Below, in pieces: positions 64,000-64,000 of a stretch of DNA of 64,000 nucleotides. The translations under genes and the position numbers were made by a program. Every line of letters begins with the position of its first letter. The stretch's first letter is position 1. Below the pieces are notes generated by a model that made no database searches, had not been told where the DNA came from, and worked only from the letters and a program-made list of their open reading frames with translations. Origin of the DNA: Pseudoxanthomonas sp. J31 (GTDB lineage Bacteria > Pseudomonadota > Gammaproteobacteria > Xanthomonadales > Xanthomonadaceae). The stretch lies in the NCBI RefSeq assembly GCF_000510725.1, contig NZ_AZNZ01000002.1, positions 434,001 to 498,000 of the forward strand, in the 5' to 3' direction.

Positions 64000-64000
64000 G

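Overview
The window is very GC-rich chromosomal DNA. Its gene content points to a gammaproteobacterium of the Xanthomonadaceae/Lysobacteraceae. The clues are a lipoprotein-type M2 (ACE-like) peptidase, fused RlmKL, minCDE, a lexA-imuA-imuB-dnaE2 cassette, a DUF2007 protein, Xanthomonad-style intergenic repeats, and frequent ATGA stop/start overlaps with GTG or TTG starts. The genus cannot be fixed from the sequence alone. No tRNA, rRNA, CRISPR array, insertion sequence or prophage was seen. Both window ends cut through genes.

Layout. 1-11.4 kb: a DUF445 protein, a CheY-like receiver paired with a CheX-like protein carrying four MshEN-type repeats, RlmKL, an ABC-F ATPase, an alpha/beta hydrolase with a MOSC protein, an AmpD-type amidase, acyl-CoA thioesterase II, a DUF2007 membrane protein, a five-EF-hand protein and a Bpt leucyltransferase. 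11.4-15.6 kb: an exo/endonuclease-family lipoprotein, then a tightly packed five-gene unit (roadblock, PAS, PhnD-like binding protein and two unrecognised proteins) behind a perfect FNR-type box. 15.6-25.3 kb: PurT, an SPFH/membrane/Arc/DUF4177 operon with an inverted repeat in its promoter, a PH-like membrane protein, VanY-type peptidase, cytochrome b561, AlkA-type glycosylase, DUF423, an SRPBCC membrane protein and a LuxR-type two-component pair.

25.3-35 kb: a GNAT protein, minCDE, an HEACH protein, then an OmpR-type two-component system divergent from a lipid A modification cluster (ArnT-like transferase, PAP2 phosphatase, EptA). 35-44.3 kb: M2 peptidase, a three-gene operon with a Bcr/CflA exporter, a tandem glycine riboswitch driving gcvP, a small conserved protein and a beta-barrel protein. 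44.4-52.6 kb: an H1-like Lys/Ala-rich protein, a G16 tract, then a leftward SOS mutagenesis operon (lexA, imuA, imuB, dnaE2) that appears to continue into alkB and a GIY-YIG-like gene, with a LexA2-type palindrome over the lexA start. 52.7-64 kb: a 52-residue gene, COG4315 lipoprotein, DUF892 ferritin-like protein, DUF4142 lipoprotein, a 57% glutamine microprotein, a lactonase-like hydrolase next to a 20-bp palindrome, two drug exporters around a REP pair, MgtE with a tiny upstream ORF, a spermidine-synthase-like enzyme and a partial DUF442 phosphatase.

The most unusual parts are the FNR-box roadblock/PAS/PhnD unit, the MshEN-CheX fusion, the enlarged mutasome operon, the SPFH/Arc operon with its probable operator, and the Gln-rich microprotein.
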